A DNA stretch of 64,000 bases from Listeria grandensis FSL F6-0971 (GCF_000525835.1 NZ_AODD01000003.1:1-64000); one strand, 5' to 3'; positions 7,995 to 18,435 are shown, counted from the stretch's first letter. Translations and numbers: made by a program. The notes: generated from the letters alone by a model not told the origin.

Positions 7995-8635
7995 CCGCCG
8001 TCCATGAAGATAACACGATCGCCTACTTCTTTGGCAAAGCCCATCTCATGTGTCACGACCATCATCGTCATGCCTTCTTTGGCCAAATCCTTCATAACGC
8101 CAAGCACTTCGCCAACCATTTCTGGATCGAGCGCGGAAGTTGGTTCATCAAATAGCATGATATCAGGATTCATTGCGAGTGCTCGGGCAATCGCGACACG
8201 CTGTTTTTGACCACCGGATAGTTGGCTTGGAAACGCATCTGCTTTATCTGCGAGTCCGACACGTGTGAGGAGTGCGAGGGCCGCCTTGCGCGCTTCTTCC
8301 TTCGATTGTTTGCTAAGCTCTGTCGGTGCTAACATGATATTTTTAAGAACGGACATGTGCGGAAATAGGTTAAAATGTTGAAAAACCATGCCGATATTTT
8401 CGCGTACTTTATTGATGTCCGTTTTTTTATCGGTAATGTTGAAATCATCGACGATAACAGAGCCAGCCGTGATTTCCTCCAAGTGATTCATACAGCGCAA
8501 GAACGTACTTTTGCCGGAACCAGATGGGCCGATAACGCAGACTACTTCGCCTTCTGCCACTTCTAAATTGATTCCTTTTAAAACTTCATTGGTGCCAAAA
8601 CTTTTCTTTAAATCTGTTACTTTTAGTTTAGTCAT
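7907..8635 (-). CDS. Amino acid (glutamine-type) ABC transporter, ATP-binding protein
   Basis: ATPase of a polar amino acid importer, 242 aa, cytoplasmic and peripheral to the membrane. Walker A (GPSGSGKST), Q loop ([12 protein letters not shown]), signature LSGGQKQR, Walker B ([12 protein letters not shown]) and the H loop (VTHEMGF) are all present. The start overlaps the end of the upstream binding protein/permease gene by 8 bp, so the two make one importer. Members of this family move glutamine, cystine or arginine; the fused partner is of the glutamine-type PAAT family. The operon ends at the bidirectional hairpin. Confidence 0.93.
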   Translation of the reverse strand: MTKLKVTDLKKSFGTNEVLKGINLEVAEGEVVCVIGPSGSGKSTFLRCMNHLEEITAGSVIVDDFNITDKKTDINKVRENIGMVFQHFNLFPHMSVLKNIMLAPTELSKQSKEEARKAALALLTRVGLADKADAFPSQLSGGQKQRVAIARALAMNPDIMLFDEPTSALDPEMVGEVLGVMKDLAKEGMTMMVVTHEMGFAKEVGDRVIFMDGGYIVEEGTPEQVFDTPKHERTISFLEKVL

Positions 8636-10062
8636 TATTGACCCTCCGTTCCATCACGTTGGATAGTTTCGTTAATGCCGTGATAACGATCAAGTACATG
8701 ATTGCGACGATCAACCAAATGGTGGATGACTCAAATGTACGGGCGATGATGATTTTACCGGATTGTGTCAACTCGACAAGGCCGATGACGCTCATAATGG
8801 ATGTATCTTTTAGTGTGATGACAAATTGGTTGATGAAAGACGGGATCATGACGCGAATCGCCTGTGGCAGGATGATTTTGATCATCGTTTTGCCGTATGG
8901 TAGTCCGAGTGAGCGCCCTGCCTCCATTTGACCTTTATCGACTGCCTGGATTCCACCGCGGATAATCTCGGTAATATAGGCACCGGCGTTCAAGCTAAGC
9001 GTGATAACAGCGGCGACTGTGGCATCCATTTTGAAGCCCAACGCCTCTGGAATCCCGAAATAGATAAAGAACGCGAGAACGATCAGCGGGATACCCCGGA
9101 AAATGTCGACGTAAACCGTAGCAATTCCTCGTAAAAATTTGTTGCGACTCACTTTCAAAAATCCGAAAACAAGGCCTAAAACAGCTGACAAAAATAAGAG
9201 AAATAAGTGTTAATTTAATTGTATACCATAGACCTAACAGTAAGGCTGGTGCGCTTTCTATGAGCAGATCCCAAAATGATTTCTGCTGCACGTCACTACC
9301 GATATACGTATTAATAATCTCTTGATATTCACCGCTTGCTTTGATGTTGATAAGCCCAGCGTTGAATTTTTTTAGTAACTCCTGATTCTTCCCTTTGTTC
9401 ACGGCGAATCCATAGGAGTTTCCTTTTTCTTTCTCGGTTACAATATCCAGACCGTTGCCTTGTTTCACACCGTAAGCAAGGACGGGATAGTCGTCAAAAC
9501 ATGCAGCGGAATTGCCTGTTCTAACATCGGCGTACATACTCGCGGAATCATCAAACGGCACGAGTGTATAGCCATATTTAGCTTTGTTAGCTTCTGCAAA
9601 CGCGTAACCTTCCGTACCTGTTTTAACAGCAACTTTTTTACCTCGTAAATCTTCGTATGACTTGATGGTATCGTCGCCTTTTTTGATGGCCATAACAATT
9701 CCTGATTCGAAGTATGGATCAGAAAAATCAAATTTTTGCTTGCGTTCGTCGGTGATGCTCATACCGGCAATAACACCGTCGACTTGATTGCTCGCAAGCG
9801 CCTGAACTGCAGCGTTAAAACCGAGTGGCTTTACTTTGTATTGGAAATCTTGATCTTTCGCAATTGCCTTCAAGATATCCATATCGATGCCGATTAGCTC
9901 ACCTTTATTGTTCTGAAACTCAAATGGCGCAAAGGTTTCATCGGTTCCGATCTCGTAAACTTTCTGTTCCTCAGCATGCGCGACTGGTACGAAGCTGCCC
10001 GCAACCATTGCGAAAACAGCCATAAACGACAAGAGTAAAAATAGTATTTTGGTTTTTTTCAT
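8628..10062 (-). CDS. Fused amino acid-binding protein/permease of ABC importer (frameshifted in this copy)
   Basis: In the family, one chain carries a signal peptide (residues 1-30, ending AHAEEQ), a periplasmic-type binding domain ([20 protein letters not shown], residues ~35-260) and a BPD permease domain with the EAA loop ([20 protein letters not shown]). Here the first frame covers 8995-10062 and the second 8628-9191; they join at a run of five T (coding strand; 9190-9194), where four would restore [15 protein letters not shown]. The corrected protein has 477 aa. It feeds the adjacent ATPase and likely imports glutamine or another polar amino acid. The same fused architecture is known in Listeria. 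The indel is probably a sequence error. Confidence 0.9.
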
Positions 10063-10199
10063 TGTTTCCTCCCCATTTGTGCGATATATATATAAAATAT
10101 TCTTTACTTTCGATGCTGTAAAAAAGATAACACATTCTCGATTTTATCATAATGTAACCTTATTGAAAATACCTAATTCAGATAAGCTTACCAGAAGGC

Positions 10200-10243
10200 A
10201 TAAAAAAACCTTAAAACAGCGGTTCATTTCAAGGTTTTTTTAT
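10200..10243. terminator. Bidirectional terminator after the MetE-like gene
   Basis: ATAAAAAAACCTT pairs with AAGGTTTTTTTAT, a 13-bp stem with U tracts on both strands; it follows the gene ending at 10249. Confidence 0.75.
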
Positions 10244-10248
10244 GGCAA

Positions 10249-11352
10249 TTATTTTTCGTTCCAAATATCTTTTGCTATCGTTACAACGTGCGCAAGCTTG
10301 GCCCATTGTTCATGTTCCGTTAAGACGTTTCCTTCTTCTGTAGAAGCAAAACCGCATTGGGGACTTAGACATAGTTGAGAAAGTGGCACGAATTCCGATG
10401 CTTCTTTTATTCTCGCTTTAATAGCGTCTGGATCTTCTAAAATACCATTTTTCGATGTGATAAGACCGAGAATAATTTTTAAATCTGGGCGTTTCACATA
10501 GCGTAATGGCGCGAAATCTCCGGAACGATCGTTGTCATACTCAAGGAAAAAGCCATCGATATGGAGTCCGCCAAATAAGGTCTCTGCTACTGGCTCATAG
10601 CCGCCAGATGCGATCCATGTCGAACGGAAATTACCGCGACAGATATGCATCGTAATGACCATGTCAGCTGGTTTTTCAGAAATAGCCTCGTTGATGAGAT
10701 CTTTATAAATCGTTTGTAGTTCGTCGGGATCAAACCCACGCGACCGTACAACTTCTCTTTGCTCATCGGAACATAAATAGCTCCAAGACGTATCATCGAG
10801 TTGCAAATAGCGACATCCCTCATCATAGAACGCTTGAATCGCCTGTTTATAGGCATCCGCCAAATCTTGCAGGAATAGCGCTTTGTCCGCGATATACGGC
10901 GCGTAGTCAATATCACCGCGATAATGCAACATCGCTGGGCTCGGAATCGTCATTTTAGCAACGGCCTCTTCTCCCGCGATGCTATGTAAAAAACGGTAAT
11001 CCGCAAGCATCGGATGATTTCCAAACCGGATTGGCGCTACAATTTTGACAGAATGGGTCTTGGTTTGGACGTTAGCAAACTGAATCCCCGTATCCGCATC
11101 GTAGCCTTCCACGCCATCTAGACCTTCCAGAAAATCAAAATGCCACCAAGCGCGGCGGAATTCGCCGTCTGTCACCGCGGTTAACCCTGCTTCTTTTTGT
11201 TTCGCCACAATGTATTTAATTTCTTCATCTTCAATCGCGCGCAATTCGCCGGCATCGATCTTGCCTGCCGCTTTATCTAACCTCGCTTGTTTAATCGCTT
11301 CCGTCCTCAAGATACTGCCTACTTGATCTGCTCTAAATGGTCCTTTTTCCAT
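10249..11352 (-). CDS. Cobalamin-independent methionine synthase-like protein (YxjG/YxjH type)
   Basis: TIM-barrel protein of 367 aa corresponding to the catalytic C-terminal half of MetE. Visible zinc-site elements are MHICRGNF (His and Cys), an internal Glu in FFLEYDND, and the last Cys in LSPQCGF. The DGEFRRAWWHFDF segment is the substrate-side motif of this family. Such short MetE-like proteins are thought to methylate homocysteine with a donor other than the long MetE substrate; the exact donor is uncertain. ATG at 11352 has GGAG 8 nt upstream and was chosen over the ATG at 11370. No S-box riboswitch was recognised upstream: only a ridA terminator and 50 bp separate the genes. Confidence 0.85.
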   Translation of the reverse strand: MEKGPFRADQVGSILRTEAIKQARLDKAAGKIDAGELRAIEDEEIKYIVAKQKEAGLTAVTDGEFRRAWWHFDFLEGLDGVEGYDADTGIQFANVQTKTHSVKIVAPIRFGNHPMLADYRFLHSIAGEEAVAKMTIPSPAMLHYRGDIDYAPYIADKALFLQDLADAYKQAIQAFYDEGCRYLQLDDTSWSYLCSDEQREVVRSRGFDPDELQTIYKDLINEAISEKPADMVITMHICRGNFRSTWIASGGYEPVAETLFGGLHIDGFFLEYDNDRSGDFAPLRYVKRPDLKIILGLITSKNGILEDPDAIKARIKEASEFVPLSQLCLSPQCGFASTEEGNVLTEHEQWAKLAHVVTIAKDIWNEK

Positions 11353-11378
11353 ACTCCCCACTCCAATCATCCAATTTG

Positions 11379-11417
11379 AAAAAACCGAACCTATTTTACT
11401 AGGCTCAGTTTTTTTTA
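11379..11417 (-). terminator. Intrinsic terminator after ridA
   Basis: ACTGAGCCTA and TAGGTTCGGT form a 10-bp stem with two G-U pairs and a 6-nt loop, flanked by T and A runs. Confidence 0.7.
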
Positions 11418-11419
11418 TT

Positions 11420-11797
11420 CTATGCTTCTGCGATTACTTCAATTTCAATATCTGCGTCGTTAGGCAATTTCGCTACTTGAAACGCGCTACGTGCCGGATA
11501 ATCCCCTTCGAAAAATGACGCATAAATTTCATTGACCGCGATAAAATTACCAAGATCTTTGAAAAGAACCGTTGTTTTGACGATTTTATCAAGGCTTGAA
11601 CCGCCAGCTTCTAAAACCGCTTGAATGTTCGCAAACGCTTGCTTTGTTTGCGCCTCAACACCTACTACCATTTCGCCAGTTGCTGGATCAATGCCCAGTT
11701 GTCCCGAAGCATAAATAAAGCCATTTACTTTCACCGCTTGCGAATATGGTCCTAACGCTTTTGGTGCTTGATCTGTGTGAATTATTTCTTTTGTCAT
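11420..11797 (-). CDS. ridA: RidA family 2-iminobutanoate/2-iminopropanoate deaminase
   Basis: Trimeric cytoplasmic enzyme that hydrolyses reactive enamine/imine products of PLP enzymes such as threonine dehydratase. The 125-aa chain shows LGPYSQAVKVNGFIYASGQ at the N-terminus and the active-site Arg in YPARSAFQVAKLP, followed by the conserved Glu near the end (DIEIEVIAEA). ATG at 11797 lies 8 nt after AGGAGG; a TTG six bases upstream would be too close. It is monocistronic with its own terminator. Confident assignment by length and motifs. Confidence 0.95.
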   Translation of the reverse strand: MTKEIIHTDQAPKALGPYSQAVKVNGFIYASGQLGIDPATGEMVVGVEAQTKQAFANIQAVLEAGGSSLDKIVKTTVLFKDLGNFIAVNEIYASFFEGDYPARSAFQVAKLPNDADIEIEVIAEA

Positions 11798-11862
11798 GTT
11801 CAAATCCTCCTAATAGTTGGTTATGTTAGTATTGTATGTCAATTCAGACAGTTTTGCAATTT

Positions 11863-12543
11863 TTAGCGTCGGAGTCGTGATTTTAGGGTCTCAAGCCAAT
11901 CGACGACCGCTTGGTGGATCTCTTGTGTCAGCTCATGCACGTTCGATGTAAAAATTTGTACGAGTAAAACCATGCCCTCGATGGTGATCAACGCAACGAC
12001 GACAAATACTAGTAAACTAATCCAATAAACGTCGACTCTTGATTTTTCGTAATGTCCGATAATAAAATACATCATCGAGAATGGTAAAAATAATAACGCA
12101 ACCATGCACAAAATCACCGAAACGAGCGTCGAAATATACCATGTAGCAAAGAGTGAAAGAATCATGATAACGAGTGGAAAAGTCATCATTCCACCAATTC
12201 CAGCCGCACATTTTAGAAAGGAAACTTCTTTAATCCCCATAACATAGCGCACAGCGAGCCAAACGACCGTTACATTTAGTAGCATCATCACCAAAATATA
12301 GAGCAGAACTTGCCCAGATGACACAAAAATTGTTGTAATAATACGCTGAAAAATCGGATAACCTTGTAACGAATTTAAAATTAGGTCCCGCATATTCCAA
12401 GCGTATTGAAACGTCAAACATAGTACAAATAAGGAAATATGTATTAATCCAAATGCACCGTGCCGCTTTTTCTCTGCTTGCATACTCGTCTTTACTGGCC
12501 TTACTATCGTCATACCAAAAAAAGTAGCATACTCCCGAATCAT
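11863..12543 (-). CDS. Integral membrane protein, unknown function
   Basis: 226 aa with about five hydrophobic segments. A short cytosolic N-terminus (MIREYATFFGMTIVRPVKTS) precedes the first, and the protein ends in a basic C-terminus (WLETLKSRLRR). The layout recalls Yip1/YesL-like proteins but no motif is decisive, so no function is assigned. ATG at 12543 is 9 nt after GGGAGG; the ATG at 12564 is less well placed. It is transcribed away from the DUF1294 gene, and both promoters would lie in the 86-bp gap, where TTATAATTATAG gives -10-like elements on both strands. Confidence 0.75.
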   Translation of the reverse strand: MIREYATFFGMTIVRPVKTSMQAEKKRHGAFGLIHISLFVLCLTFQYAWNMRDLILNSLQGYPIFQRIITTIFVSSGQVLLYILVMMLLNVTVVWLAVRYVMGIKEVSFLKCAAGIGGMMTFPLVIMILSLFATWYISTLVSVILCMVALLFLPFSMMYFIIGHYEKSRVDVYWISLLVFVVVALITIEGMVLLVQIFTSNVHELTQEIHQAVVDWLETLKSRLRR

Positions 12544-12629
12544 GTTGTAAAACCTCCCTTTCATTTTAATATGTTATAATTATAGCCTGTTCCTCATTAT
12601 TTAGCACTTTTAAAGACAAGGAGAATTTT

Positions 12630-12905
12630 ATGCTACTTTTACTCGCGTCGGCGTATTATAGTATGATCAATGTGATCGGCTTTGCTATGATGGGGATCGA
12701 TAAAAATAGAGCAGTCAAGCACCAATGGCGTATCCCTGAAGCGACATTATTGCTTTGTGCCTTTTTAGGTGGAGGGGTTGGATCATGGCTCGGTATGTCT
12801 ATTTTCCATCATAAAACGCACAAACGGAAATTCCAATTGTTCGTTCCGCTTTCGATTGTGCTTCATATCGGCATTATTTTTTATCTCATTACCTATTTCA
12901 AATAG
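12630..12905 (+). CDS. DUF1294 small membrane protein
   Basis: 91 aa with three or four hydrophobic segments. It has the DUF1294 signature in full: MGIDKNRAVKHQWRIPEATL, then FLGGGVGSWLGMSIFHHKTHKRKF. AAGGAG lies 6 nt before the ATG. These proteins sit in the membrane and have no firmly known role. The following rhodanese gene is on the same strand after 76 bp and may share the transcript. Confidence 0.9.
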   Translation: MLLLLASAYYSMINVIGFAMMGIDKNRAVKHQWRIPEATLLLCAFLGGGVGSWLGMSIFHHKTHKRKFQLFVPLSIVLHIGIIFYLITYFK

Positions 12906-12981
12906 CTTCATCTCAAGCTAAGAAGTTGTTTTCATCCTAGATGATGCATTAAAATAGAGATATTCGAGAGGAGTTTTTGAT

Positions 12982-13269
12982 ATGAGTTTTAATCTTATTT
13001 CTGTAGAGGAGCTAGAGAATCGTTCTGTAGCTAATATTATTGATGTGCGAGATACTGCTGATTTTAATGCAATCCATATCGAGGGTGTACGCAATATTCC
13101 ACTTATAGGCTTACCAAATTTTGTGGATGAGCTAGATCCAAATACGATTTATAGTGTGATTTGTTATTCTGGTAACCGTTCCACACAAGCGTGCGAATAT
13201 TTGAGTGCGCGCGGTCTCCAGTGCGAAAATGTTATCGGAGGAATGAATGCTTGGTTAGAACTCGGCTGA
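12982..13269 (+). CDS. Single-domain rhodanese (sulfurtransferase)
   Basis: 95-aa rhodanese fold: the N-terminal strand NIIDVRDTADFNAIHIEGVRN and the active-site loop CYSGNRSTQAC with the catalytic Cys at about residue 65, followed by a GGMNAW end. Such proteins carry persulfide sulfur for transfer to acceptors including tRNA, cofactors or cyanide. GAGAGGAG lies upstream of the ATG. A strong bidirectional terminator follows. The natural acceptor cannot be told from context. Confidence 0.92.
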   Translation: MSFNLISVEELENRSVANIIDVRDTADFNAIHIEGVRNIPLIGLPNFVDELDPNTIYSVICYSGNRSTQACEYLSARGLQCENVIGGMNAWLELG

Positions 13270-13311
13270 AGCAGTTCCTCGCCTTTTTTCAGGCTGTATC
13301 ATTGAGACATA

Positions 13312-13365
13312 AAAAAAAGTGCGTCGTGTAAAGTTTTGTAACACTTTACACGACGCGCTTTTTTA
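13312..13365. terminator. Strong bidirectional terminator
   Basis: GTGCGTCGTGTAAAG pairs with CTTTACACGACGCGC (about 15 bp, one imperfect pair), flanked by eight A and six T. It separates the rhodanese gene from the convergent ATPase gene. Confidence 0.9.
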
Positions 13366-16015
13366 CACTTTATGTTTACCAATCCGACTTACTAATTTAC
13401 CAAGTTCCATTAAAATCACAGCGACAAGTGCTAATCCTGCTGCGATTCCCCACTCCGTTAAACCAAATGATTCTGGGATCGAAAAGACTTCACGCGCACC
13501 TGGAAGTACTGTCACACCGTAAAGTACGAAACATACTAAGACTGCGTAAATCACGTATTTATTGCTAAAAAATCCTGCTTCAAATGCAGTCAGCTTATTT
13601 GAACGAGCTGCAAATGTTTGCAATGTCCGCGCTAGAATCAAGGTTGTAAACGCCATCGCAACGCTGATTTCAGGAGAATGCTGTAACCCGATGTATTGCG
13701 AAATAATAACCGCTACCCCGATTAATAGGCCACGCGTGACAACAGCCTGCATCGTTCCACCTGCAAAAATACCTTCTTTAATATCTCGTGGCTTCCGTTC
13801 CATCACGTCTGGCTCTGCTTTTTCCATGCCAAGCGCTATCGCTGGTAATGAATCGTTGACCAAGTTGATAAACAGCAATTGAAGTGCTGTAAATGGATTG
13901 ATCCAGTCAAATACCAAAGCAAACAGAATCGCAATAATCGCACCTAAATTTCCCGCAAACAAATAGGCAATCGCTTTTTTTATGTTATCAAAAACGGTAC
14001 GGCCAACTTCCACCGCGCTTACAATCGATACGAAATTATCATCCGTTAACACCATCGCCGACGCATCTTTGGCAACGTCTGTCCCGCTTCCCATCGCAAC
14101 ACCGATATCCGCTTGCTTCAAGGCTGGTGCATCATTTACACCGTCACCCGTCATCGAAGTTACTTTGCCTTTTTTCTGCCATGCTTTGACGATCCTAATT
14201 TTATTTTCAGGAGAGACACGTGCGTACACAGAAATATGTTCCAGCTTTTCATCGAGCTCTTGCTCCGATAAGGCATCGAGCTCTTGGCCTGTCAGCGCGA
14301 TATCATCCGGTTCCATCAAACCAATATCACGTCCAATCGCTTGTGCTGTCGTCTTGTGATCCCCGGTAATCATCACCGTTCGAATTCCGGCTTTTTTCGA
14401 CTCTTCAATCGCGGAATAAACCGCTTCACGTGGCGGATCAATCATCGCCGTCAAACCAACGAGCACCAAATCATGCTCATCGTCCAAATCAACATCCGAC
14501 TGCGAGCCGTCCAAACGCTTATACGCATAAGCCAGAACCCGTAACGCCTGATTCGAAAAGTCCTCATTCGCCTGCATCAAACTCGCCTTCAATTCCTCCG
14601 TAAGCGGCTGTTCTTTGCCATCCAAGAATACCTGGCTACAGCGCGCGAACACGACATCCGGTCCACCTTTGGTCAGCATCGCTTTTTGCCCGTCGAACGT
14701 GTGCATCGTCGACATCAACTTCCGCTCCGAGTCAAACGGAATCTCCGCTTCCCGTAAATAACGCTCGCGAATCTCGTTATAATTCTTATTGTTCTTATTA
14801 CTAAACGCGATCAGCGCAACCTCCGTCGGGTCTCCAAGTTCAAGCCCCTCCTCATTGATGTTCGAGTCATTACAAAGCACCGCGATATGAATCAAACGAC
14901 GCTCACCCTCCGACCATGTATCCGGTGTATCCGGGAAAACTTCTTGCGTCCCGTCCGGCAAATAATAATCCACCACGGTCATCTTGTTTTGCGTCAACGT
15001 CCCCGTCTTATCCGTACAAATCACACTCGTTGAACCGAGCGTCTCGACAGCCGGCAGTTTCCGAATAATCGCATGCCTTTTTGCCATCTTGTTCGTTCCG
15101 ACCGACAACACAATCGTCACAATCGAGGACAACGCCTCCGGAATCGCCGCAACAGCCACTGCCACTGCAAACATAAACGCATTCAAAATCGCCTTCGTCA
15201 TGTCGCCACTTCCACCGCCAAGCCAGACACGCCCCGCCTCAATCGCAAAAATCAAGATACAAAGAAGCAAAATCCCGATACCGAGTTTTTTACTAAAGCT
15301 CTCCAATTTTTTGCTGTAAAGGGGTTTGCTTTGCTTCGGCGCTTTCCAACAAGCCTGCAATCTTCCCGATCTCCGTGCCACCGCCCGTTTCCGTTACGAC
15401 AAAAGCTCCTCGTCCATAAACGACTAACGCACCGCTAAACACCATGTTTTTCCGATCACCTAAGGCCACCTCATCCGAAATCGCCCGTACATGTTTTTCT
15501 ACCGCTTCTGATTCCCCCGTCAACATCCCCTCGTCGACTTTCAACGAACCACTTTCAAAAACTCGTCCGTCCGCCGGAATGAAATCACCAGCATCAAGCA
15601 ATACGATATCACCCTTCACAAGTTCCCTCGCATCTATCGTCAGCTTTTCTCCGTTCCTGATCACCTTGGCCAGAGGCGCCGACATCTCCTTGAGCGCATC
15701 AAGCGAACCCTCCGCCTTCCGCGTCTGCACCACACTAATGACCGAATTCAAAAGCAGCACCGCAAAAATGATAAGCGACTCCACAACCTCACCCAGCAAA
15801 ATTTGCACGAGCGCTGCGGCAAGTAACACAATAACCATCGGATCCTTAAACGTCTCTAAAAACAGTTTCCATAGAGGATCTTTCAACTTGTCTTTCAATT
15901 CATTATAACCATCCCGCTCCAACCGATTCGCCACTTCCGTCGCTGTCAAACCAGTTTTCGCAGAAGTTTCTAACTCTTCTAATACTTTTTCTGCCTCTTC
16001 CTGATACCTCGCCAT
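13363..16015 (-). CDS. Calcium-transporting P-type ATPase, LMCA1-like (frameshifted in this copy)
   Basis: P-type ATPase exporting Ca2+ by ATP hydrolysis in the plasma membrane. Seen: actuator TGES loop (EGMLTGESEAV), phosphorylation site ICDKTGTLTQNKM, nucleotide-domain KGGPDVV, hinge MTGDGVNDAPALK, and ten hydrophobic segments including PEALSSIVTIVLSVG. Two frames, 15293-16021 and 13363-15381, join at six T on the plus strand (15307-15312), where five would read QQKLESFSKKLG. The corrected length is 883 aa, close to the 880-aa Listeria LMCA1 recalled from the literature. ATG 16015 is well spaced from AGAGGTG. A TATAAT lies about 40 bp upstream of the start. It ends in a shared terminator. 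Confidence 0.92.
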
Positions 16016-16083
16016 TCCCAAAACACCTCTTTTTTTACAATATACTATCCATTATACCCGAAAAATCTCATCTTTAAATCAAA

Positions 16084-16119
16084 AAAAACGCGAAATCCTC
16101 TAAAAAGATTTCGCGTTTT
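16084..16119. terminator. Bidirectional terminator after the MFS gene
   Basis: AAAACGCGAAATC pairs exactly with GATTTCGCGTTTT over 13 bp, between the MFS gene and the ATPase gene. Confidence 0.85.
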
Positions 16120-16168
16120 CGCATGTGTATTATTTTAAGAAAATATATATCTGTATCGGTGCGCTGAA

Positions 16169-17641
16169 CTATTCTTTTAAATCCGACATCTTTGCTTTCC
16201 CCATCAAAAGCATCGTGAAGAATGCCAAACTTAGCGGAATCAGCGTCCAAAGGAAAGTTTGTGCGATTGAGCTACACAACACTTCGGTCACTTTATCCAA
16301 AATTTCGGTCGGAATTTTCGCGCGCAATTCTGGTGATAAAATCGCACGGCTATCCACATGTTTGAACATCTCAGGAACGCCATCCGCAAATAGGTTTCGC
16401 TGTACTACGCCATAAATCGTAATCCCAACAGTCATCCCAAACGAGCGAATAAAATTATTCGTCGCACTCGCTGTCCCGCGCTCACTCGGATTAATTTTAT
16501 ACAGACTCGCCGTTCCAAGAATCGAGAACGAAGGCCCGATTCCTACACCTAGCATCACCATGTAAATCGTCAACATGTAACGCGGCGTATCCGGCGTCAG
16601 CGTCCCAAACAGGATCGTCGTCACAAACGTCAAAATCCCTGCACAAATCATGATCGCGCGAAAACTAAAACGATTCGCCAAGTTCCCCGAAACAGCCGCC
16701 ATCACGCTTGTCCCAACCATCATCGGCAGGAGTAACAAGCCTGAATTCGTCGCCGTTCCACCATCGACACCTTGCACATACAGCGGGATATAAATCGTCG
16801 CAACCATGAAGACTCCACCGTACAGCATCCCCGTCAGCACCGTCCCTAAATAGACATGACGCTTAAACAAATAAAACGGTAAAATCGGATCTGATGCGCG
16901 ACGCTCCACAAAAATCAGCACAATCATCGCGATGACAAACAGAGCAAACAATCCTAAAATCTGTACTGAGTCCCATGCATACGTTTGACCACCAAGCTCA
17001 AGTCCAAACATTAAAGCAACCGTCCCGCCAACGAGGAAGAACGCGCCCAGCCAATCAATTTTAGCTTTATTATGTTTCGGCGATTCTTTATAAAAAATAC
17101 TAATTAAGAATAAGGCCACAATCCCAATTGGCACGTTGATATAGAAAATCCAATGCCAGCTAATGTGATCCGTAATAAATGCGCCAAGTAGCGGCCCAAC
17201 AACGCTTGATAGGCCGAATACAGCGCCGAACCAACCGCCCACACTCGCTCTTTTTTCTAGCGGTAACACGTCCCAAATAATCGTGAACGCGATCGGCATT
17301 AACGCACTACCACCAACGCCTTGAATCGCACGATAAATGGCCAGTTGCGTCATCGTTTCCGCCGTTCCGCAAAGAATCGAACCAATTAAAAATAAGGTAA
17401 TCCCGAACACATAGAACCGTTTCCGTCCATACATATCCGATAATTTTCCGAAAATCGGCATCCCTGCCATCTCCGCAACTAAGTACGCCGACGTAATCCA
17501 AACATACTTATCAAGTCCCCCTAAATCCCCTACAATTGTTCCCATACTCGCTGCAACAATTGTGTTGTCAAGAGAAGAAACAAAGATTCCAAGCATTAAC
17601 GCGACTAATACCGGAACTATTTTCGTTTCTGTTTTCGCCAT
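16169..17641 (-). CDS. DHA2-family MFS multidrug efflux transporter
   Basis: 490 aa with 14 predicted transmembrane helices. Motif A (GKLSDMYGRKRFYVFG), motif B-like RAIQGVGGSALMP and the antiporter motif C (GLSSVVGPLLGAFITD) mark a proton-coupled drug exporter of the DHA2 (14-helix) class. ATG at 17641 is 9 nt from AAGAAGG, while the upstream GTG abuts the ribosome site. It is divergent from a TetR-type regulator gene with a long palindrome between them, so it is likely induced by its substrate. From memory a tetracycline-resistance-like exporter and its regulator lie next to the Ca2+ ATPase in L. monocytogenes. Substrate unknown. Confidence 0.9.
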   Translation of the reverse strand: MAKTETKIVPVLVALMLGIFVSSLDNTIVAASMGTIVGDLGGLDKYVWITSAYLVAEMAGMPIFGKLSDMYGRKRFYVFGITLFLIGSILCGTAETMTQLAIYRAIQGVGGSALMPIAFTIIWDVLPLEKRASVGGWFGAVFGLSSVVGPLLGAFITDHISWHWIFYINVPIGIVALFLISIFYKESPKHNKAKIDWLGAFFLVGGTVALMFGLELGGQTYAWDSVQILGLFALFVIAMIVLIFVERRASDPILPFYLFKRHVYLGTVLTGMLYGGVFMVATIYIPLYVQGVDGGTATNSGLLLLPMMVGTSVMAAVSGNLANRFSFRAIMICAGILTFVTTILFGTLTPDTPRYMLTIYMVMLGVGIGPSFSILGTASLYKINPSERGTASATNNFIRSFGMTVGITIYGVVQRNLFADGVPEMFKHVDSRAILSPELRAKIPTEILDKVTEVLCSSIAQTFLWTLIPLSLAFFTMLLMGKAKMSDLKE

Positions 17642-17700
17642 TTTTCTCACCCTTCTTGATCGTAACCATGTATAATAGAACTATCACGGCTTATCCTTTT

Positions 17701-17721
17701 TAATTTAACACTGTTAAATTA
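17701..17721. promoter_or_regulatory. TetR-type operator in the MFS/TetR divergent promoter
   Basis: TAATTTAACA and its exact complement TGTTAAATTA flank a single central C, a perfect 21-bp palindrome. It is central in the 128-bp gap and can control both promoters. Confidence 0.7.
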
Positions 17722-17769
17722 TATCCTTATTCCCTTTAAAATAAAATCAGTCTAAAGGAGATATTTTTA

Positions 17770-18435
17770 GTGAACAAAAAAAGAAATCTAACAAAAGAAA
17801 AGATAATTCTAGCCTCATTAGAAGTTTTACAGAAGAATGGTATCCAAAGTTTATCGATGCGCAAAGTGGCCGAAGCGATGAATGTACAAGCCCCCGCGCT
17901 CTATTGGCATTTCAAAAATAAACAGGACTTGCTTCAAGGCTTGGCGAGTTACATCTCCGCTCAGATTGAGCTACCTGATCCGGCGCTTTCTTGGCAGGAG
18001 AAAACACGCTGGCTTGCAATACGAAGTCATCATGCCATGTGTGCAGTTCCTGACGGTGCCGAAATCATGATGAAAACAATTCCGATCGACATTTACCGTT
18101 TGAAAATGATTGATTGCCTGTTCGTCGCTTTCTTGGAAGCCGGTTTCGATGATGATCAGACACTGGCATTATGCAACCTAATCGACAACTACGTGACGGG
18201 GATCGCGATCGATGAGGCCTCTCAAGAACGCACCCTAAACGAAGTCGGCCCAGAAAAGATTCATGATTTGTTTGCCTCGATGTTTGAGCGCGAAGATACG
18301 CAAGACTTGCGCGTACTACCTGTCATGAAAAAGCACGCCCAGTCTGAGAGCCGATTTGATTTGAATTTTTCGTTTGGACTCGATGTCATTATTGCTGGTG
18401 CTGAAAAACTACTTGATATGAATAAAGAAAGGTGA
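17770..18435 (+). CDS. TetR-family regulator with TetR-class C-terminal domain
   Basis: 221 aa. Helix-turn-helix at residues 8-52 (IILASLEVLQKNGIQSLSMR then APALYWHFKNKQDLL), which is the Tet(R)-like subclass signature with ALYWHF. The C-terminal half is a ligand-binding helical bundle (ALCNLIDNYVTGIAIDEASQ). GTG at 17770 is 9 nt after AAAGGAG. It is divergent from the DHA2 exporter, so it most likely represses it until an exported compound binds. The acetyltransferase gene follows after 6 bp in the same operon. Confidence 0.9.
   Translation: MNKKRNLTKEKIILASLEVLQKNGIQSLSMRKVAEAMNVQAPALYWHFKNKQDLLQGLASYISAQIELPDPALSWQEKTRWLAIRSHHAMCAVPDGAEIMMKTIPIDIYRLKMIDCLFVAFLEAGFDDDQTLALCNLIDNYVTGIAIDEASQERTLNEVGPEKIHDLFASMFEREDTQDLRVLPVMKKHAQSESRFDLNFSFGLDVIIAGAEKLLDMNKER

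Noticed and set aside
10249-11352. Full-length MetE
   Set aside because: Only the C-terminal barrel length (367 aa) is present, as in YxjG/YxjH proteins, not a truncation.
11353-11419. S-box riboswitch for the MetE-like gene
   Set aside because: The gap is about 70 bp and is filled by the ridA terminator, with no room for an aptamer.
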